Position numbers and translations under genes: made by a program
NCBI GenBank assembly: GCA_000611775.1
Contig: KK106984.1
Location: 3,573,341 to 3,637,340 of the forward strand
Direction of reading: 5' to 3'
DNA length: 64,000 nucleotides
From: Umbilicaria muhlenbergii
Lineage: Eukaryota > Ascomycota > Lecanoromycetes > Umbilicariales > Umbilicariaceae
The notes under the pieces: model-generated
What the model was told of the DNA's origin: nothing
The model's database searches: none
What the model saw: only the letters and a program-made list of their open reading frames with translations
Shown: positions 60,956-64,000 of the stretch, piece after piece
How the letters are laid out: each line of letters opens with the position of its first letter
Position numbering within the stretch: position 1 is the stretch's first letter

Positions 60956-61279
60956 TCAGCGAGGTGGACATTCAGACGCTGTCAATTGGTCTATTCTATG
61001 CTTCTAAACGTTGATTATCTCTACTTGTCCCAGCATGACGCTTGAGCGGCAATCGCGTATGAACGTCGCGACGATGCCGGCAATGTTCATCATAAGTGAG
61101 ACTGAGAGAGAGTCCGACTCACAACAGATGTCATACAGCTCTCCACACTACCCAATGGCAACTCTTACCCTCAAGATCTCAATGCCACATCTATCTACTC
61201 ATCAAAGCCCCTCGCCCATTTTCAAGCAGACAACCACATTCCTCAAACCCTACAAACGTCCCTCAACACCACTACCACC
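60956..61279. other. Short intergenic region
   Basis: About 320 bp; nothing recognised. Confidence 0.5.
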
Positions 61280-61792
61280 ATGCGCATCTCTGCACTAGCC
61301 GTGACAGCAGCCCTCTAAATCTCCTCAACCCTGAGCATGCCCATCCCAGCACTCAGCACCCCTCTCCCAGCTCTCAACCCCTCCTTTCATGACTCCCCCG
61401 CCCTCTCCCTCCGCGCCGCCCCAGAATGTAACTACAATGTGCGCAACACAGCCATAAAATTAATTGGCACTGCAACAACAACCCTGGGCCCCTCAATCTT
61501 CATCACCATCACAACCGCCACATCTAATTTCCTGAACCACTACATCAGCAGCTTCGGTGGTGAAGACGCACTGATACAGCACGGACGGTTTGTGTATACT
61601 GAACCAGGCTCTAACGCGGTGATCTCCCTTCAGAATGCAAACAACCACCAGTTGACGTGGAAGGTGGTGAAGGCGGCGGTGGAGGCGCTGATGTGGGTGC
61701 CGGAGCTGGAGAGGCAGTATGGGACGGAGTTCAAGATTTTTGATGGGGCGAATCAGGTGGGTGAGGGGAGCCTGTGGAAGATGGGTGTCTGA
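61280..61792 (+). pseudogene. Small secreted-type protein gene with interrupted signal peptide
   Basis: An ATG at 61280 in ACCACCATGC context starts MRISALAVTAAL, the n- and h-region of a signal peptide. An in-frame TAA follows at codon 13 (61316-61318), and the same frame then runs open for 158 codons to 61792 with ISSTLSMPIPALSTPLP and a structured part (NVRNTAIKLIGTATTT; VVKAAVEALMWVPELERQYG). The next in-frame ATG is at 61337. Either the gene has lost its export signal, or the protein is made without it from 61337 (151 residues), or the TAA is a sequencing error. No splice signals that would remove it were seen. Family not recognised. Confidence 0.45.
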
Positions 61793-62008
61793 GATGGTGT
61801 TGATCACTTCACTTGCAAAGGTTTCCGCGGGGAGCCCGGGGGTTGGGGAGGGGGGGCGGGTGGGTGACGAAGGCGATGAGGCTGTTACGGGACAGCCTTG
61901 AAGTGTATGTAGATGGAGTGCTGGCCATTTGAAGTCTTGAACACTTGATCTGCGGTTTCGTTGTTCGGAAATCTTGTATTGTTTTTAGTCCAGGATAGAC
62001 CTGTGAAG

Positions 62009-62829
62009 CTACTTAGGTGAGTGATAAGCTTTTGCTATACGAAGCTTCCGATTCAGAGTATCAGGCACATAGGATTTGATCGCCATAACCTCATCAAGCT
62101 TGTCTGCATCTCCCGACAATGTCACACTTTCGGGGCTATTCTCGCAAGCAATGACTACCCCTGGAATGAGATAAGGGGAGACCTCGTTGCGCCCCAGGCC
62201 AATTGCAGCCATGGCCCCGGCGTGATCTTGTCTTTTTGTAGCTCGGCCACGGTAGTATGCGATGATAATACCTTCTGCGGCGGTGATCGAGCCACAAGCA
62301 TACGCGGCTCCGATCTCTCCAGATGAACCACCTACTACACAATGCGGTTTTATATTCCATAACCGAAGAAGGTTGACAAGGCCAATCTGAAGCGCGGTAC
62401 AAAGAGGTTGTGAGAACTCGGAATCATCCAGATTGCTGAGATGTTGAGGCTTGAGAAGCTCATCTACCATCGTTAGCAAGCACTGAAGATTGGTTCAGGA
62501 TTTCCTACCTTCAATGGTCCATGATGGTGGATTAGAGCATTACGCCAGGACTTGGTCCATAGCTCTAATATCTTCACAATATGATGAATAATGTGCATAC
62601 ACTTATTTTCCCATTTCGGCCCATTGAGCTCCTTGGCCTGTGAAGACGAAATCATCTTCGGCGGTTTTGCTGACCTGGCTGGGACCGCGAACTCCATTGA
62701 CTTGAGAGTGAGGGAGGATGTAGCGGCTTCAACGGGTACCCTCCTCCTGTCATTTAGCAACACCGCATTGTGCAACTTGGCGGGGCCTTCATGCAGAAAT
62801 AGGAGATCAGAGGTGACCTGAGTTGTCAA
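62009..62829 (-). pseudogene. Polyketide synthase fossil (acyltransferase-domain fragment)
   Basis: Remains of a fungal type I polyketide synthase on the minus strand. The recognisable parts are the KS-AT linker and the first half of the acyltransferase domain, including the GSSGEIGAAYACGSITAAEG active-site block and IAYYRGRA. The ketosynthase upstream and the rest of the AT and later domains are absent. The gene is clearly broken, with a few breaks in the fragment besides the loss of both ends. It looks moderately old: the motifs are still easy to read. Confidence 0.75.
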
Positions 62830-63463
62830 TTAGAAGAGTTAGCAAGTTGACGTTTCACAAGACTGAAAATATCTTCACTCCTTAATCACCAGACGAATTT
62901 GTTATAAGTGACTGCTCAATATCATGTTCATCAGTGGATTATATTGACTGAATGAAGCGACCGAGAATATCGTGTCAATGACTTCGTCAGCCCCCATGAA
63001 GCTCGCCGGCACAACAGCGGTTCCCGTCGTCAGCAGTCACTTCCCCTCGGCGACCCAGACACTCCCGAGTCCATCGAGTGATAGACAGGGAGGCAATGGC
63101 CGGCGCTGGCTGGTTGAATTACCGACGGGCAGCCTTTCGATACATGTGTGAGACGTGCTAGTATTACGTATGATTCGGACATACGACTCTTGGCAGCGTT
63201 CCCGTGCGGCCCTTCGCAGTCCCCTTCGTAATTCCTCCTTCCCTCCCCATCTTTACCGTATCGTAACCATCTCCACCTGCGCAAATCCGCATCGCCACCA
63301 AAGGTTACCAGGTCCCGACTAGTCGAATACGACTCGAGTACTCTCATACAAGTCGCATACGACTTAGCAGCCCGTCTTTCGCAACGCCTCGCATTCCTTC
63401 CTCCGCCCCGCCCATTGTTTCATACACGGGCAACGGAAACGAAAACGGAAACGAAAACGAAGG
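62830..63463. other. Intergenic, promoter of the BED-like gene
   Basis: About 630 bp. Contains the CGACT inverted-repeat cluster and an A-rich GAAAACGGAAACG repeat immediately before the ATG. Confidence 0.55.
63316..63364. promoter_or_regulatory. Clustered CGACT inverted repeats, likely protein-binding sites
   Basis: Two 14-bp inverted repeats AGTCG-NATA-CGACT (63321-63334 and 63351-63364) start exactly 30 bp apart. The first overlaps the 10-bp palindrome CGACTAGTCG (63316-63325). A further single ATACGACT is at 63181-63188. The cluster lies 100-150 bp upstream of the ATG at 63464. Confidence 0.5.
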
Positions 63464-64000
63464 ATGGGGAGAATAGGTGACGCCGAGGTGCACGCCGCGT
63501 TCGTCGAGTTCCGCGCAAAAGAGAACGACAAGGTATTCTTATTTATCTTTCATACCATCGCCACGCCAACGACACACATCGCCCCCATTCCCATTCCCAA
63601 TCCTATCCACACCTCTCTTCTCCGTCATCCCATCCATCCCAACAACAATGACCCCGCTCACCCCTCCAAGTGCCTCTCCGCCCAATGCATCTACTGCGAG
63701 TCCGTCCGCGCCAAGAACACCTCCCGCCAACGCGTCCACCTGCTCGAATGTCCCGCCTACCTGAACGCCATGAAAGAGCATAACCCGGACAATCCTATCT
63801 TGCACGAGGCCGTCAACGGCTCCCCCGCCCACCCTCCCTCGAGTTCCAAAACTCCCGGCAGCTCGTCGAAGAAAAGAGACCATGAAGTCATGCTCAATGG
63901 CTTTCAGGGCGACAGTACGGGAGCCCGTGGATTTCCCATTCCGAAACCCACGCTCGAAAGGGACTTTCAGATGAGCGTGCAGCTGAACCCGAAGATTAGC
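63464..64000 (+). CDS. BED-like zinc-finger protein, 3' end cut by window edge
   Basis: Exon 1 63464-63532 and exon 2 from 63671 to beyond the window, with a 138-nt intron; 133 residues visible. The start MGRIGDAEVHAAFVEFRAKE leads into a Cys/His pattern LSAQCIYCESVRAKNTSRQR followed by HLLECPAYL, spaced like a BED finger (CxxC...HxxxC). A Ser/Pro-rich linker and a well-ordered part follow (KKRDHEVMLNGFQGDSTGAR; PIPKPTLERDFQMSVQLNPK). Probably a nuclear regulator rather than a transposase, since no transposase core is visible in the part seen. Exact role unknown. Confidence 0.7.
   Translation, partial: MGRIGDAEVHAAFVEFRAKENDKVFLFIFHTIATPTTHIAPIPIPNPIHTSLLRHPIHPNNNDPAHPSKCLSAQCIYCESVRAKNTSRQRVHLLECPAYLNAMKEHNPDNPILHEAVNGSPAHPPSSSKTPGSSSKKRDHEVMLNGFQGDSTGARGFPIPKPTLERDFQMSVQLNPKIS

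Overview
This window is nuclear DNA of a filamentous ascomycete (Pezizomycotina; a Dothideomycete is my best guess, but that placement is weak). The reasons are short GT-AG introns (mostly 50-120 nt) in most genes, a Zn2Cys6 regulator and a second fungal-type regulator, fungal wall enzymes (GT2, GH16, GH3), NAC-alpha and eL14 genes with fungal gene structures, and typical Pezizomycotina families such as Rds1-like ferritins. All exon boundaries were read by hand from splice signals and frame continuity. I saw no rRNA, tRNA, CRISPR array, LTR element or intact transposon.

Layout. 0-11 kb is a metabolic block: an SDR (cut by the left edge), a FluG/type-I-like glutamine synthetase-family enzyme, a dienelactone hydrolase, a Zn2Cys6 transcription factor and an EutQ-like cupin. 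11.4-20.2 kb holds two membrane-anchored glycoside hydrolases (GH3 and GH16) separated by a 4.2-kb empty stretch. 20.2-26 kb is nearly featureless apart from a 7-bp tandem repeat and a 20-bp palindrome. 26-32 kb carries a processive GT2 glycosyltransferase of the type linked to hyphal growth on surfaces, and a fungal regulator-like protein lacking a zinc cluster. 34.9-41.2 kb is a run of four minus-strand genes: NAC-alpha, eL14, a small stress-type protein and a secreted Rds1-like ferritin. 41-49 kb is sparse, with one secreted unknown protein and one unrecognised gene. 49.7-60 kb is dense: an amadoriase-like FAD oxidase (interrupted by a run of N) divergent from a FAT1-like acyl-CoA synthetase, a type II membrane protein with propeller-like motifs, and an MFS transporter divergent from a methyltransferase. 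60.7-62.8 kb is a small gene graveyard: an amine-oxidase C-terminal remnant, a small secreted-type reading frame with an interrupted signal peptide, and a polyketide synthase fossil. The right edge cuts a BED-like zinc-finger gene.

How genes may work together (inference). The GS-like enzyme, EutQ-like cupin, SDR, hydrolase and Zn2Cys6 factor could be an amine or alcohol catabolic neighbourhood. GT2, GH16 and GH3 act on the cell surface. NAC-alpha and eL14 are a translation pair. The most unusual general signal is compositional: in several moderately expressed genes, synonymous third positions run from C-rich at the start of each exon to G-rich at its end, and the pattern resets after introns.
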